DNA of 64,000 bases from Petrimonas sulfuriphila (GTDB taxonomy: Bacteria; Bacteroidota; Bacteroidia; Bacteroidales; Dysgonomonadaceae). Where the stretch lies: NCBI RefSeq assembly GCF_051201015.1, contig NZ_JBPEHI010000018.1. One strand, 5' to 3'. Of the stretch, positions 52,797-61,513 are shown piece after piece. The notes beneath the pieces are model-generated. The model had not been told where the DNA came from. It worked only from the letters and a program-made list of their open reading frames with translations, and searched no databases. Positions within the stretch are counted from its first letter, which is position 1, and every line of letters begins with the position of its first letter. The position numbers and the translations under genes were made by a program.

Positions 52797-52804
52797 CAAA
52801 GATA
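52797..52804 (-). promoter_or_regulatory. -7 promoter element of metG
   Basis: TATCTTTG on the minus strand fits TAnnTTTG exactly. No convincing -33 box is seen at the right spacing. It would give metG a leader of about 75 bases with no recognised T-box or other riboswitch. Confidence 0.45.
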
Positions 52805-52886
52805 CGAAAAATAGCTGCTTTTTGATTATCGTCTTTGAAATATAAAACAAGAACGTTGGTTTAGCGTTATTAAAGAAAAAAAGTAT

Positions 52887-53675
52887 ATGGATCTGAATAT
52901 AACAGGTAAAGTGGCCATTATCGGTGGAAGCAGCAAAGGGCTGGGAAAGGCGTGTGCGGTAGCATTAGCAAAAGAAGGTGTGAACATTGTATTGTGTGCC
53001 CGCCGTAAAGAAACCTTGCAGAGAACCAAAAGCGAAATAGAGTTGCTGGGAGTTGAGGTGTTGGCTTTGTCGGTTGATATGGCTTCTGCTGAGGATAATC
53101 AGCGGATTATCGATGAAACCATTCGGAAATTTGGCAGAATCGATATTTTGGTCAACAACTCCGGTGGCCCGAAGCCGGGAACCTTTCGGGAGGTTACTTC
53201 AGATGATTTGGATGACGCATACCGTTCGGTGCTGAAATACAACATCCGGATGATTCAGGGTTGCCTCCCTTTCATGGAAAGGAACGGGTGGGGCAGAATC
53301 GTGAACATCACTTCCATCACTGTGAAGGAGCCCGCTCCTAACATGGTGTTGTCGAATATTTTCCGCTCATCGGTAGTGAGTTTTGCCAAAACGATCAGTA
53401 AAGAGCTTGTCTCAAAGGGTATAACCATCAATAACGTTTCTCCCGGTTATTTCAAGACCGACAGGGTTATGCAACTGATGAAAGTCCGCTCCGAAGCGGA
53501 AGGGATTTCCACAAATGAGTATGAACAGAGAGCTATCCTGGACTTTCCACACAAACGCTATATGGATCCGGAGGAACTGGGCAATTTGGTTTGTTATCTG
53601 TGTTCGGAACAGGCCAGGTCGATCAACGGAACAACCATTCAGGTAGACGGTGGTATGTTGAATGGGTTGTTGTGA
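52887..53675 (+). CDS. Atypical short-chain dehydrogenase/reductase (SDR) without catalytic Tyr/Lys
   Basis: 262 residues, Rossmann fold. The cofactor motif is IIGGSSKGLGKA near residues 11-22, an SDR-like but shifted TGxxxGIG. LVNNSGGPKPG replaces the usual NNAG. Ser143 of the active site is present (ITSIT), but the positions for the catalytic YxxxK are Ser156 and Arg160 (VLSNIFRSS). The C-terminal part NGTTIQVDGG is normal. This fits a known SDR subgroup annotated as beta-ketoacyl-ACP reductase-like but lacking the tetrad. Thus the common label 3-oxoacyl reductase should not be trusted. Single gene, divergent from metG. Confidence 0.85.
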   Translation: MDLNITGKVAIIGGSSKGLGKACAVALAKEGVNIVLCARRKETLQRTKSEIELLGVEVLALSVDMASAEDNQRIIDETIRKFGRIDILVNNSGGPKPGTFREVTSDDLDDAYRSVLKYNIRMIQGCLPFMERNGWGRIVNITSITVKEPAPNMVLSNIFRSSVVSFAKTISKELVSKGITINNVSPGYFKTDRVMQLMKVRSEAEGISTNEYEQRAILDFPHKRYMDPEELGNLVCYLCSEQARSINGTTIQVDGGMLNGLL

Positions 53676-53703
53676 GGTGAAACGAGAAAAAAGCTTACCG
53701 GGA

Positions 53704-54222
53704 TTATCTCCAAAAGACAAATCGTTTCCGCCACAGGCATAATGTGGAAACTACGGCAAACAGGGCGAAAACGATGAAGAACGTTTTTTCAAAAACTGTT
53801 CTTTCAGACGGGTTTTGAGTAAATGTAAACGCAAATATGGATAGCCAGAGAGAGTTTGCTGCAATCGCGGCAGTCCAACCCCAGGATTTCATTTTATGTA
53901 ATCCCACAATACTTAAAATGGAGGATATGGTCACCCAGATGAAAGTGATTTGAGAGAACTCGTAAACGAATGCGGATAGTGTTTGAGAGAGAAGTGAGTT
54001 CTTCGCGGGAGTTTCGGACAGGTTGAAGCGAAGGTAATTTATAAGGTTGATCGCAAAATAGATCAACCATCCTACCAATTGAATCCAGGCGATTACGGAG
54101 GCCGTTCTCGATTTTCTCTTCCGCACCCCTTGCCGAAAAGACACGACTTCTAATTTATCGTTAGGTAAAAACAACGGGCGATTGAAACCCTCCTCTGGAA
54201 AATGTAAATCACGATTGTTCAT
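53704..54222 (-). CDS. Four-helix membrane protein, function unknown
   Basis: 172 residues. A basic cytoplasmic N-terminus (RQGVRKRKSR near residue 30) is followed by about four transmembrane segments: VIAWIQLVGWLIYFAINLIN, SQITFIWVTISSILSIVGL, AAIAANSLWLSIFAFTF and TFFIVFALFAVVSTLCLW. I do not recognise a family. A TATTTTTG -7 element on the minus strand (54254-54247) lies about 25 bases ahead of the start, so it seems to be transcribed separately from the Gfo/Idh gene 139 bases upstream. Confidence 0.6.
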   Translation of the reverse strand: MNNRDLHFPEEGFNRPLFLPNDKLEVVSFRQGVRKRKSRTASVIAWIQLVGWLIYFAINLINYLRFNLSETPAKNSLLSQTLSAFVYEFSQITFIWVTISSILSIVGLHKMKSWGWTAAIAANSLWLSIFAFTFTQNPSERTVFEKTFFIVFALFAVVSTLCLWRKRFVFWR

Positions 54223-54361
54223 TCGAGTGTCTATTACTTTTCACCACAAAAATAAAGAATTACCGTAAATAGAGATAAAAAAAACGGTTACGTTTTTATG
54301 AAGTTTTTTTCACCGGTATAGTCACTTCGTAAAATAAATGAATTGTAGCGAAATATAGGAT

Positions 54362-55483
54362 TTATTTGAAATATTCTTTCCACACAATTGTTTTTCCGTT
54401 TTCAGCAGATTTTTTCGCCATTTCCAGAATTTTAACCACTACCTCATTATTGGGCAGGGCTGAAAGATCATACGGTTGAGGGTTAATATCTCCGCGGACG
54501 ACACGGGCAAAATAAGAAAAAGCGTCGTTTCTGTCTTCGTTTAATGCCGGGGCGGCTTTGTCTGTGGCCTTTTTTTCTTTTGATTTAAATACAGTCATAT
54601 TTTCGGTATCTCTACAGAAAACATATCCCGATTGTCCGTAAATCTTCATCTCTTTCCGGTTGTAAGGCCAGTTCCATGATGCCTGGATAATCACTTGATT
54701 ATACGGATACTGTACGATGATGCTGGCCTCATCATCCACGTTTGGATAAACCTGTGGTTTATTGGTGTGCGTCACGGCCGTAACAGAAACGGGCGTTTCG
54801 CCTTTCATAAGCCAAGTGGAAAGGTTGGCTCCGTAACAGCCAAAATCGTTGAGCGCTCCGGCACCATTTAGTACAGGATCGGTAAGCCAGGCGAGGAACT
54901 CTTTGCTGCAGCCAATCTCTACTGGTCCCTGATGTCCGGTATGAAATTCAATTTTGAGGATTTCCCCGATTTGTTCTTCCTCGTTCACAACTTTATATGC
55001 TTCGGTGTTGCTTCCGTACCAGGTTGTTTCATAGTTGGTAAGTATTTGTATATTATTTTTTTTGGCGAGTTTGGCCATTTTATCGGCATGTGCCACACTC
55101 ACGGCGAGTGGTTTTTCAACCATAACGTGAATACCTCTCGGGGCGCATTTCTCGACTACTTCCAGGTGCCCGAAAATATCGTTGTAAGCCATTACTGCTT
55201 CGGGTTTTGTGCTGCGGAGCATTTCATCGATACTCGAATAGACTATTTTTTTGTCGAAACCGTACCTTTTCGCTAATCTTTCCACCAGTCCGCTGTCCGG
55301 TTCCGCGATACCAACGATAACAATATCGCCTTTCTCTTTTCTCCCCAGGAGCCCGTGAATGTGATCGTGTGACAAGCCCGCGATACCAATTCTTACTGGT
55401 TTTTGCTGTGCTGGCGTGACAACAGGTAGTGTGCTTATACTTAATGCGAGTATAAGCTTTGCAATGGATTTAATCATGATCAT
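54362..55483 (-). CDS. Exported Gfo/Idh/MocA family oxidoreductase
   Basis: 373 residues from the chosen start at 55483 (MIMIKS); 55477 (MIKS) is equally possible. The ORF runs up to 55540, but that part overlaps the end of the DUF72 gene and precedes the signal peptide. A Sec signal (LILALSISTLPVVTPA) leads into an NAD(P)-binding Rossmann fold (RIGIAGLSHDHIHGLLG) and the signature MVEKPLAVSVAHADKM near residue 125. A substrate domain follows (HTGHQGPVEIGCSKEFL, GALNDFGCYGANLSTW). Such enzymes oxidise or epimerise sugars or cyclitols. Export of a nicotinamide-dependent enzyme is frequent in Bacteroidota. Substrate unknown. Confidence 0.85.
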   Translation of the reverse strand: MIMIKSIAKLILALSISTLPVVTPAQQKPVRIGIAGLSHDHIHGLLGRKEKGDIVIVGIAEPDSGLVERLAKRYGFDKKIVYSSIDEMLRSTKPEAVMAYNDIFGHLEVVEKCAPRGIHVMVEKPLAVSVAHADKMAKLAKKNNIQILTNYETTWYGSNTEAYKVVNEEEQIGEILKIEFHTGHQGPVEIGCSKEFLAWLTDPVLNGAGALNDFGCYGANLSTWLMKGETPVSVTAVTHTNKPQVYPNVDDEASIIVQYPYNQVIIQASWNWPYNRKEMKIYGQSGYVFCRDTENMTVFKSKEKKATDKAAPALNEDRNDAFSYFARVVRGDINPQPYDLSALPNNEVVVKILEMAKKSAENGKTIVWKEYFK

Positions 55484-55499
55484 TGAATATCTGTTTTTT

Positions 55500-56390
55500 T
55501 TAAAATAATTTCCCCTGTTCTCCTGCCATTTGGGGAACATGTAAGTGGAGGTTAAGCCTTTCGTTCAGTTTTTCTGTCAGGTACGCAGAAAAAAGAGGCG
55601 AAGACACTTCTACATTTTGATGGACGAAGAAGTAAAGATGTTGTAATCCTTCCTTGCGCCACTTTTCAATACGGTCAACCCAGTCGTCGATACGCTTGCG
55701 GTCAATTTCATCGACATTGCAACCCACGAAACGGATAAAGGCCGTGGGAGTAGTCAACCTCATATGCAGCATGTCGCGCCGGCCGGCAGTATCTACAATG
55801 ATATTGGTGGTCTTATGCTCTTCCAGAAAATCGCAAAAACCGTTCCAGGTTACCTTATCGGAAAACCATTCCAGACCGCGCACTTCCACCGCCAGTGGGA
55901 TCACTTTCGGGAAATTTTCAACGAAAACCTTCAATTTTTTCAACTCTTTGATGCCGAAATTTTCGTGCAGTTGCAGAAAACACATTCCGAGCTTTTCTTC
56001 AAAGTGTGAAATGGCATCGCAATAGATGGCCGTTAATTCGTCTACATTGTCCAACCGGCGCATGTGGCTGATGGATTGCGTCACTTTCGGAAAAAACTTG
56101 AATCCGTCCGGAGTTTTGTTTTTCCATTTCACCACCTGTTCTGCTTTCGGCATATTATAAAATATGGAGTTCATCTCAATGGAGTTGAACTGTCTTGAAT
56201 AGTAGGCCAGTTCGTCTTTTGTGCCTTTTGGGTAAAAACCTTTCAGGTCAGTTTTGTTCCATTTCGCACAACCAATATACGCTTCGACCCCGCTTTCCGG
56301 TACGTTTTTAAAAACGCCCCGGGTTGCTTTGTCATCGGCGGGAATTCTAAAATCTATGCCCGTCGGGTCCTCTACTTTTCCGTATTTCAT
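55500..56390 (-). CDS. DUF72 domain protein
   Basis: 296 residues. Family features are YIGCAKWNKTDLKGFYPKGT near the start, YSRQFNSIEMNSIFYNMP, and FFPKVTQSISHMRRL, followed by VEVRGLEWFS and RFVGCNVDE. DUF72 (YecE-like) is a TIM-barrel-like family of unknown enzymatic role. It starts four bases after the PD40 gene stop, so it is part of the same transcript. Confidence 0.9.
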   Translation of the reverse strand: MKYGKVEDPTGIDFRIPADDKATRGVFKNVPESGVEAYIGCAKWNKTDLKGFYPKGTKDELAYYSRQFNSIEMNSIFYNMPKAEQVVKWKNKTPDGFKFFPKVTQSISHMRRLDNVDELTAIYCDAISHFEEKLGMCFLQLHENFGIKELKKLKVFVENFPKVIPLAVEVRGLEWFSDKVTWNGFCDFLEEHKTTNIIVDTAGRRDMLHMRLTTPTAFIRFVGCNVDEIDRKRIDDWVDRIEKWRKEGLQHLYFFVHQNVEVSSPLFSAYLTEKLNERLNLHLHVPQMAGEQGKLF

Positions 56391-56394
56391 GTTG

Positions 56395-57315
56395 TCAATC
56401 GTTATCGGTATATCTTACAAAAGCAATTCTGCTGCCATCGGGTGACCAGCTATGCACATTGATCGTTCCCTGCCCGCCGTAAAAAACGGGAGTCAGGTCG
56501 CGGATAATTTTTGATTCTGTGTCCAGTAAACGAAGCTTTACGTTCTTGCCAAACGGATGCCCCCCTTTCTGGTCTTCGATATAGGCGATATAAGCGATGC
56601 TTTTATTGTCGGGTCCGGGATGCGGGAACCAGTTGTCGTACTCGTCGAAAGTGAGTTGGGTTTGGTTACTTCCGTCGGGGCGCATCCGGTAGATATGCAT
56701 TCGTCCGGTGCGGTGGCTGTTGAAATAGATCCATCGGCCGTCGTAGCTGTATTCCGAGCCGTCGTCTAGTCCATCCGTGTCTGTCAACCTGATTTCTTTA
56801 TCGGTGATAACGTGGGTTTTGTAAACATCCCATTGGCCGTTTCGCATGGCACAATAGGTAATCCACTGATTGTCGGGGCTGATTCCGTGCCAGTAACTCG
56901 GATAATTCGCGGTGACTAATCGGGGAATACCGCCGGATACGGGAAGGATAAAGATACGGGAACTTCCTCCCGGCGAGGTGAATCTTGAATCGTTATGGCT
57001 TATAATGAGCCATTTCCCGTCGTAAGAAAGTCCATGATCGTTGTTACACCGGTCGGCAAATCCGGTATCGATAATGCCAAGCTTTTCACCTTTAACCGAT
57101 ACTTTTTCTAATTTTCCATCGGAGTTGATGATCAGAAATTTCCCATCACGCGACCAGTTGGGTGCTTCAAAATGGCGTTTTTCACGCAGGATGACTTTCT
57201 CCTTTCCGGTTTTTACGTTGAGTAAGACCAATTCGCTCTCCAGGTTCTTTGAAACCTGTGAATGTACTGAAAATGAGCAGATCGTGCACAGAAAAAGCAA
57301 ATAAAAATATTTCAT
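56395..57315 (-). CDS. Exported PD40 (TolB-like) beta-propeller protein
   Basis: 306 residues with a signal peptide (MKYFYLLFLCTICSFSVHSQ). Repeated propeller blades contain the PD40 motif: APNWSRDGKFLIINSDGKLE, DGSEYSYDGRWIYFNSHRTG, TQLTFDEYDNWFPHPGPD and HSWSPDGSRIAFVRYTDND. About six blades, TolB-like but without the TolB N-terminal domain. Often carries an enzyme or binding role in the periplasm of Bacteroidota, function unknown here. Sixteen bases after hemH. Confidence 0.85.
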   Translation of the reverse strand: MKYFYLLFLCTICSFSVHSQVSKNLESELVLLNVKTGKEKVILREKRHFEAPNWSRDGKFLIINSDGKLEKVSVKGEKLGIIDTGFADRCNNDHGLSYDGKWLIISHNDSRFTSPGGSSRIFILPVSGGIPRLVTANYPSYWHGISPDNQWITYCAMRNGQWDVYKTHVITDKEIRLTDTDGLDDGSEYSYDGRWIYFNSHRTGRMHIYRMRPDGSNQTQLTFDEYDNWFPHPGPDNKSIAYIAYIEDQKGGHPFGKNVKLRLLDTESKIIRDLTPVFYGGQGTINVHSWSPDGSRIAFVRYTDND

Positions 57316-57331
57316 TGATTTTAATTTGTGC

Positions 57332-58297
57332 TTAAACTCCTACGGTTATTTTCCAAATCGCTTCTATCCACTCATCGGAGTTATTGAGGGAGGGAACAAA
57401 GACAAATTTTTCTCCTCCGGCTTTCATAAACAATTCGCGAGCCTCAATGTCGATGTCGTACAGTGTTTCCAGATTATCCACCGGAAACCCAGGGGCTATT
57501 ACCGCTACTTTTTTCCATCCTAGCCGGGGTAAATCGGAAATATCTTTATCTAAAAAAGGTTTCAGCCAATTGTTGCCGCGTTGTGATGCATAAAGAAGAA
57601 GCGTATATTGCAGTTGAATGTTGAGCTTTTCGCAGAATAACCGATTGGTTTCTTTCAATTGATAGACATAATCAAACTCTCTCCCTTTCTTCCAGCCTGC
57701 CTCCACCTGGTCAACCGGCAGACTGTGATAGCTAAACACCAACTTGTCGATATCTTTCAGGTAAGGCTCCGCATGTTTTGCAAGTGCATTTATAAATGCC
57801 GGATGGTCGAAATAAGGCTCAACAAGCTGCAGCCGGTACGAGTGCGGACGTTTGTAAAAAACCCGTCCGATTTCATCTATCGTTGTTTGCGTGGTAGATT
57901 GGGCATAATGCGGATACAAGGGAAATACAACAACTTCGTGCAACAGTGGACATTTTTTCTCCAGGTCTTTCAATGCTTGTTCAATCTCCGGTTCACCGTA
58001 TCGCATGGCGACTTCCACCGGAATATTTTTTTTCGCCTCCAGTGACTGGGCTAGTTTTTGCATGAAATAGATCATGGGAGAGATCTCGGGATCTTCTTTT
58101 CGCCAGATTTGACTGTATTTATTAAACGACTTACCGGATGAAACCGGAGCGATAATCTTCTTTGCCAAAAAGCTGGAAACCCATTCAGGCTGGCCGGTAA
58201 CAAGCGGGTCGCTAAGCATATCGCCCACAAATTTCCTAACAGCTTCTTTACTGCAGCTAGCCGGAGTTCCAATATTTATCAATAAAATACCGCGCAT
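57332..58297 (-). CDS. hemH: Ferrochelatase
   Basis: Inserts ferrous iron into protoporphyrin IX (or, in the alternative route, into coproporphyrin). 321 residues. Motifs include ILLINIGTPASCSKEAVRKF, the conserved PLYPHYAQSTT, and VFSYHSLPVDQ with the metal-binding His. VAPGFPVDNLETLYDI-like sequence (VIAPGFPVDNLETLYD) with the conserved Glu follows. No other heme biosynthesis gene is in the window. It lies in an operon-like minus-strand run between manA and a PD40 gene. Confidence 0.96.
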   Translation of the reverse strand: MRGILLINIGTPASCSKEAVRKFVGDMLSDPLVTGQPEWVSSFLAKKIIAPVSSGKSFNKYSQIWRKEDPEISPMIYFMQKLAQSLEAKKNIPVEVAMRYGEPEIEQALKDLEKKCPLLHEVVVFPLYPHYAQSTTQTTIDEIGRVFYKRPHSYRLQLVEPYFDHPAFINALAKHAEPYLKDIDKLVFSYHSLPVDQVEAGWKKGREFDYVYQLKETNRLFCEKLNIQLQYTLLLYASQRGNNWLKPFLDKDISDLPRLGWKKVAVIAPGFPVDNLETLYDIDIEARELFMKAGGEKFVFVPSLNNSDEWIEAIWKITVGV

Positions 58298-58330
58298 AAA
58301 CGTGTTACTTGTTAGACTTTATACGTGAAG

Positions 58331-59365
58331 CTATTTTATAAATGTTTCTAATATCTTTGTTGTCTCACTGGGGATAATTAAGACCGACTCGGTCTCTGCT
58401 GGAACCAGGACGGTCTCTCCCTGCCCGATAAAAACAGAATTTCCATTGTTGTCTTTCAACGCACAGTGTCCCTGCATACAAATATAGATTACAAAAGAGT
58501 CGAGAGCGTTATAGTGCCGTGCCAACGGGATATCCATTTCCAGCAGATTCGTTGAGAAGTACTCACACGTTACCAGTTCTACCGGTTGGTTAAGACGATT
58601 TGTATACTCGGTCTGATAATTACCATACACGTTGTAATCGATAGCATCTTTTGCTAATTCTGTATGTAATTCGCGTAAATTTCCCTGTGCATCCTTTCTG
58701 TTGTAATCGTAGATACGATAAGTGAGGTCAGATGTTTGCTGAATTTCTGCAATGAAGCATCCTGCACCAATAGCGTGAACCCTGCCCGCAGGCAGGAAAA
58801 ATACATCGCCTGTTTTTACGTCGTATTTTTGAAGTTTATCGGTAAAGCTGTTGTTTTCTATTGTCTTGATATACTCATCGGAGGTTATCTGTGTTGAAAA
58901 CCCTGAATAAAGAAAAGCATCGGAGGAGGCTTTTATTACGTACCACATTTCTGTTTTTCCGAAGGAGTTGTGTCGTTCTTTTGCTAGCTTATCGTCCGGG
59001 TGAACTTGAATGGACAGATCATCACGGGCATCGATAAACTTGATAAGAAGTGGGAAGGTATTGCCAAACTTCTCATATACTTTTTTCCCTACTAATCGGG
59101 CTTTGCTGGTCCGAAGGACTTCATCGATCGGTTTTCCTGCCAACTCTCCATTGCCAACAATGGATATCTTGCCTTCCACCCCCGATATTTCCCAACTTTC
59201 TCCGATACCTTCTTCTGCAGGTGTAATGTTTTTAAATTTACAAATATCGGAACCACCCCAAATCATCGGTCTGAGGATGGGTTCAAACTTTAAAGGATAT
59301 AACGCGACCCCTGAATCCCCTTCAGAGGATTGGGCGGCATGCTGCTTATTAGCGTAAGTATTCAT
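58331..59365 (-). CDS. manA: Mannose-6-phosphate isomerase, class I
   Basis: Interconverts mannose 6-phosphate and fructose 6-phosphate. 344 residues. Zinc ligands appear in SIQVHPDDKLA and KTEMWYVI, and in the FLPAGRVHAIGAGCF segment with the downstream Arg in YRIYDYNR. The conserved core starts at LYPLKFEPILRPMIWGG near residue 22. The first 20 or so residues are not typical of the family and are partly encoded by a palindromic, repeat-like sequence (59307-59336). No later in-frame ATG precedes the conserved start, so 59365 is kept. Confidence 0.93.
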   Translation of the reverse strand: MNTYANKQHAAQSSEGDSGVALYPLKFEPILRPMIWGGSDICKFKNITPAEEGIGESWEISGVEGKISIVGNGELAGKPIDEVLRTSKARLVGKKVYEKFGNTFPLLIKFIDARDDLSIQVHPDDKLAKERHNSFGKTEMWYVIKASSDAFLYSGFSTQITSDEYIKTIENNSFTDKLQKYDVKTGDVFFLPAGRVHAIGAGCFIAEIQQTSDLTYRIYDYNRKDAQGNLRELHTELAKDAIDYNVYGNYQTEYTNRLNQPVELVTCEYFSTNLLEMDIPLARHYNALDSFVIYICMQGHCALKDNNGNSVFIGQGETVLVPAETESVLIIPSETTKILETFIK

Positions 59366-59459
59366 TGTTTTTTAATTTGTTAAAACAGGTCTTCTTGTTT
59401 CTCCCGGATTTTCGGGATTGTATACAGAAAAAATGAACTGTTCAAGTAAAATTTGTTTT

Positions 59460-59480
59460 CCGGCTCCCTTAAAGGGCCGG
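59460..59480 (-). terminator. Hairpin after glgB
   Basis: CCGG-ct-CCCTT-a-AAGGG-CCGG forms a nearly continuous nine-pair stem with a two-base bulge, directly after the glgB stop on the minus strand. It is followed by AAAACAAATTTTA, not a clean T run, so it may weaken rather than end transcription into manA. Confidence 0.4.
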
Positions 59481-59482
59481 AG

Positions 59483-61489
59483 TCATATTTTTTTTAAAAC
59501 AAAGGCAGAACGGGCCGGCAGGTATATTTTAATCCAGCCTTTTCCGTCTTTTGCATACAACGGATCGTGATGCGTGAAATGATGAACGGTATCGTTGTTC
59601 AGACCGAAACCGCCGAACCTGAAGTTGTCGGTGTTGAGAACGATACTGTACTCTCCTTCAGGAACCAACATGCCATAATCATTAAACGATTTTTCCGGAT
59701 GGAAGTTAAAGACAAACAACAGCCTTTCCCGCATATAAGCCAGCACGTTGTCGTCGTCTTTGTCCCAGATTTTCGTGATAGTTGTGGTCTGAAAGTCGGG
59801 AACGGATTTTATGAGATTAATCATTGCTTTATCAAAGTCCCCCAAGTAATGGTACTTGAGGTTTTTGTCGTCAGCCAACTGCCATTGGCGCCGGGCGTAT
59901 TTGTGAGACCAGTTGTTCCCTTCCCGCGGAAAATCAATCCATTCCGGATGGCCGAACTCGTTGCCCATAAAATTCAGGTAGCCTCCGTTTATGGTGGTGG
60001 CCGTAACCAGCCGGATCATCTTATGTAATGCCATTCCTCTGTCTACCCGGAACGAACTGCTCATCAGTTTCGACATGAACCAATACATGTCGGCGTCTAT
60101 TAGCCTGAAAATAATGGTCTTGTCTCCCACCAATGCTTGGTCATGGCTTTCCACATAAGAGATTGTTTTCTCGTCTGCACGACGATTGGTAGTTTCCCAC
60201 CAAATAGCGGAGGGGTGCCACTCTTCGTCTTTTCGCTCCTTAATGGTCTTGATCCAGAAATCGGGGATATTCATCGCCATCCGGTAATCAAAACCGTATC
60301 CTCCTGATTTTATGTCCAACCCCAAGCCAGGCATGCCGCTCACTTCCTCTGCAATAGTGATAGCAGTGGGATTTACTTCGTGAATGAGCTTGTTGGCCAG
60401 TGTCAGATAACAAATGGCATCCAAGTCTTGTCTGTTGTTGTAATAATCATCATACCGGGTGAAGCTCTCTTCCAGGCCGTGACTGTAGTACAGCATGGAG
60501 GTTACACCATCGAAACGGAAACCGTCGAATCTATATTCCTCCATCCAGTATTTGCAGTTCGAAAGCAGAAAATGGAGGACTTCATTTTTGCCGTAATCAA
60601 AGCAAAGTGAATCCCAGGCTGGATGGTTTCTGCGGTTGGGATTGCTTGGGAAATACAGGTCATACGAGCCATCAAAACGGGCAATCCCTTCCAATTCGTT
60701 CTTTACTACATGTGAATGCACAATGTCCATAATCACCGCGATTCCCATTTCATGAGCTGTATCTATAAGTTGGCGAAGTTCATCGGGTGTGCCGAAGCGC
60801 GACGTTGGCGCAAAAAAATTGGATACATGGTAACCAAATGAGCCGTAATAGGGATGTTCCTGAATAGCCATTAATTGAATGGCATTGTATCCGCTGTTCT
60901 TGATCCGGGGCAACACGTTTTCCCTAAACTCGTTATAGGTTCCCACCTTTTCTTCTGCGGTAGCCATTCCAACGTGACATTCGTATATAAGGAGTGGCGA
61001 CGTGTCTGGTTTAAAATTAGTTATTTTGAAGGTATATGGAGTTGCCGGCTCCCATACCTGTGCACTGAATATATGTGTCTGGGCGTCTTGCACAACCCTA
61101 CGGCACCAGGCGGGAATCCGTTCCCCAGATCCACCCTCCCAGCTGACTAAAAGTTTGTATAAGTCTTGGTGACGAATGTGTTCCGGTGGAATTTTTACTT
61201 CCCAAACGCCTTTTTCAATACTTCTCAGCCGGTACGGTTCCATTCGTTGCCAGTTATTGAAGGTGCCGATAAGAAAAATTTCAGTAGCGTTTGGTGCCCA
61301 CTCACGAAAAACCCATCCATCTGTTGTCTTGTGTAGTCCAAAGTATAGATATCCTGTTGCGAAGTCCGACAACCTGATCTTTCCGTTTTGAGTCAACTCC
61401 TTTTCTTTTTTCAAGAAGTAATTGTTCCGGTCTTCTATGCTTCGACTGAAAGGTTCAAGCCAAGGGTCATTTTTTACGATATCCAACAT
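59483..61489 (-). CDS. glgB: 1,4-alpha-glucan branching enzyme, eukaryote-type (GBE1-like)
   Basis: Introduces alpha-1,6 branches into glycogen. 668 residues. A CBM48 domain (about 45-145, FREWAPNATEIFLIGTFNNW) is followed by a GH13 barrel with nucleophile Asp327 (FRFDGVTSMLY), acid/base Glu381 (IAEEVSGMPG) and Asp450 (ESHDQALVGDK). A C-terminal beta domain ends the protein. The motif block GFRFDGVTSMLYYSHG and YLNFMGNEFGHPEW match animal and fungal GBE1 better than E. coli GlgB (728 residues, with an extra N-terminal domain). It starts 24 bases after the YhcH gene. No other glycogen gene is in the window. Confidence 0.96.
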   Translation of the reverse strand: MLDIVKNDPWLEPFSRSIEDRNNYFLKKEKELTQNGKIRLSDFATGYLYFGLHKTTDGWVFREWAPNATEIFLIGTFNNWQRMEPYRLRSIEKGVWEVKIPPEHIRHQDLYKLLVSWEGGSGERIPAWCRRVVQDAQTHIFSAQVWEPATPYTFKITNFKPDTSPLLIYECHVGMATAEEKVGTYNEFRENVLPRIKNSGYNAIQLMAIQEHPYYGSFGYHVSNFFAPTSRFGTPDELRQLIDTAHEMGIAVIMDIVHSHVVKNELEGIARFDGSYDLYFPSNPNRRNHPAWDSLCFDYGKNEVLHFLLSNCKYWMEEYRFDGFRFDGVTSMLYYSHGLEESFTRYDDYYNNRQDLDAICYLTLANKLIHEVNPTAITIAEEVSGMPGLGLDIKSGGYGFDYRMAMNIPDFWIKTIKERKDEEWHPSAIWWETTNRRADEKTISYVESHDQALVGDKTIIFRLIDADMYWFMSKLMSSSFRVDRGMALHKMIRLVTATTINGGYLNFMGNEFGHPEWIDFPREGNNWSHKYARRQWQLADDKNLKYHYLGDFDKAMINLIKSVPDFQTTTITKIWDKDDDNVLAYMRERLLFVFNFHPEKSFNDYGMLVPEGEYSIVLNTDNFRFGGFGLNNDTVHHFTHHDPLYAKDGKGWIKIYLPARSAFVLKKI

Positions 61490-61513
61490 GAATTACTCAG
61501 TAATTATTTATAG

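Noticed and set aside
54223..54361. Possible regulatory RNA in the gap before the Gfo/Idh gene end
   Set aside because: Only an AT-rich sequence with a -7 element for the downstream membrane-protein gene; no stable stem was found.
55484..55540. Longer start for the Gfo/Idh/MocA gene
   Set aside because: It overlaps the DUF72 stop and puts 19 charged residues before a good signal peptide.
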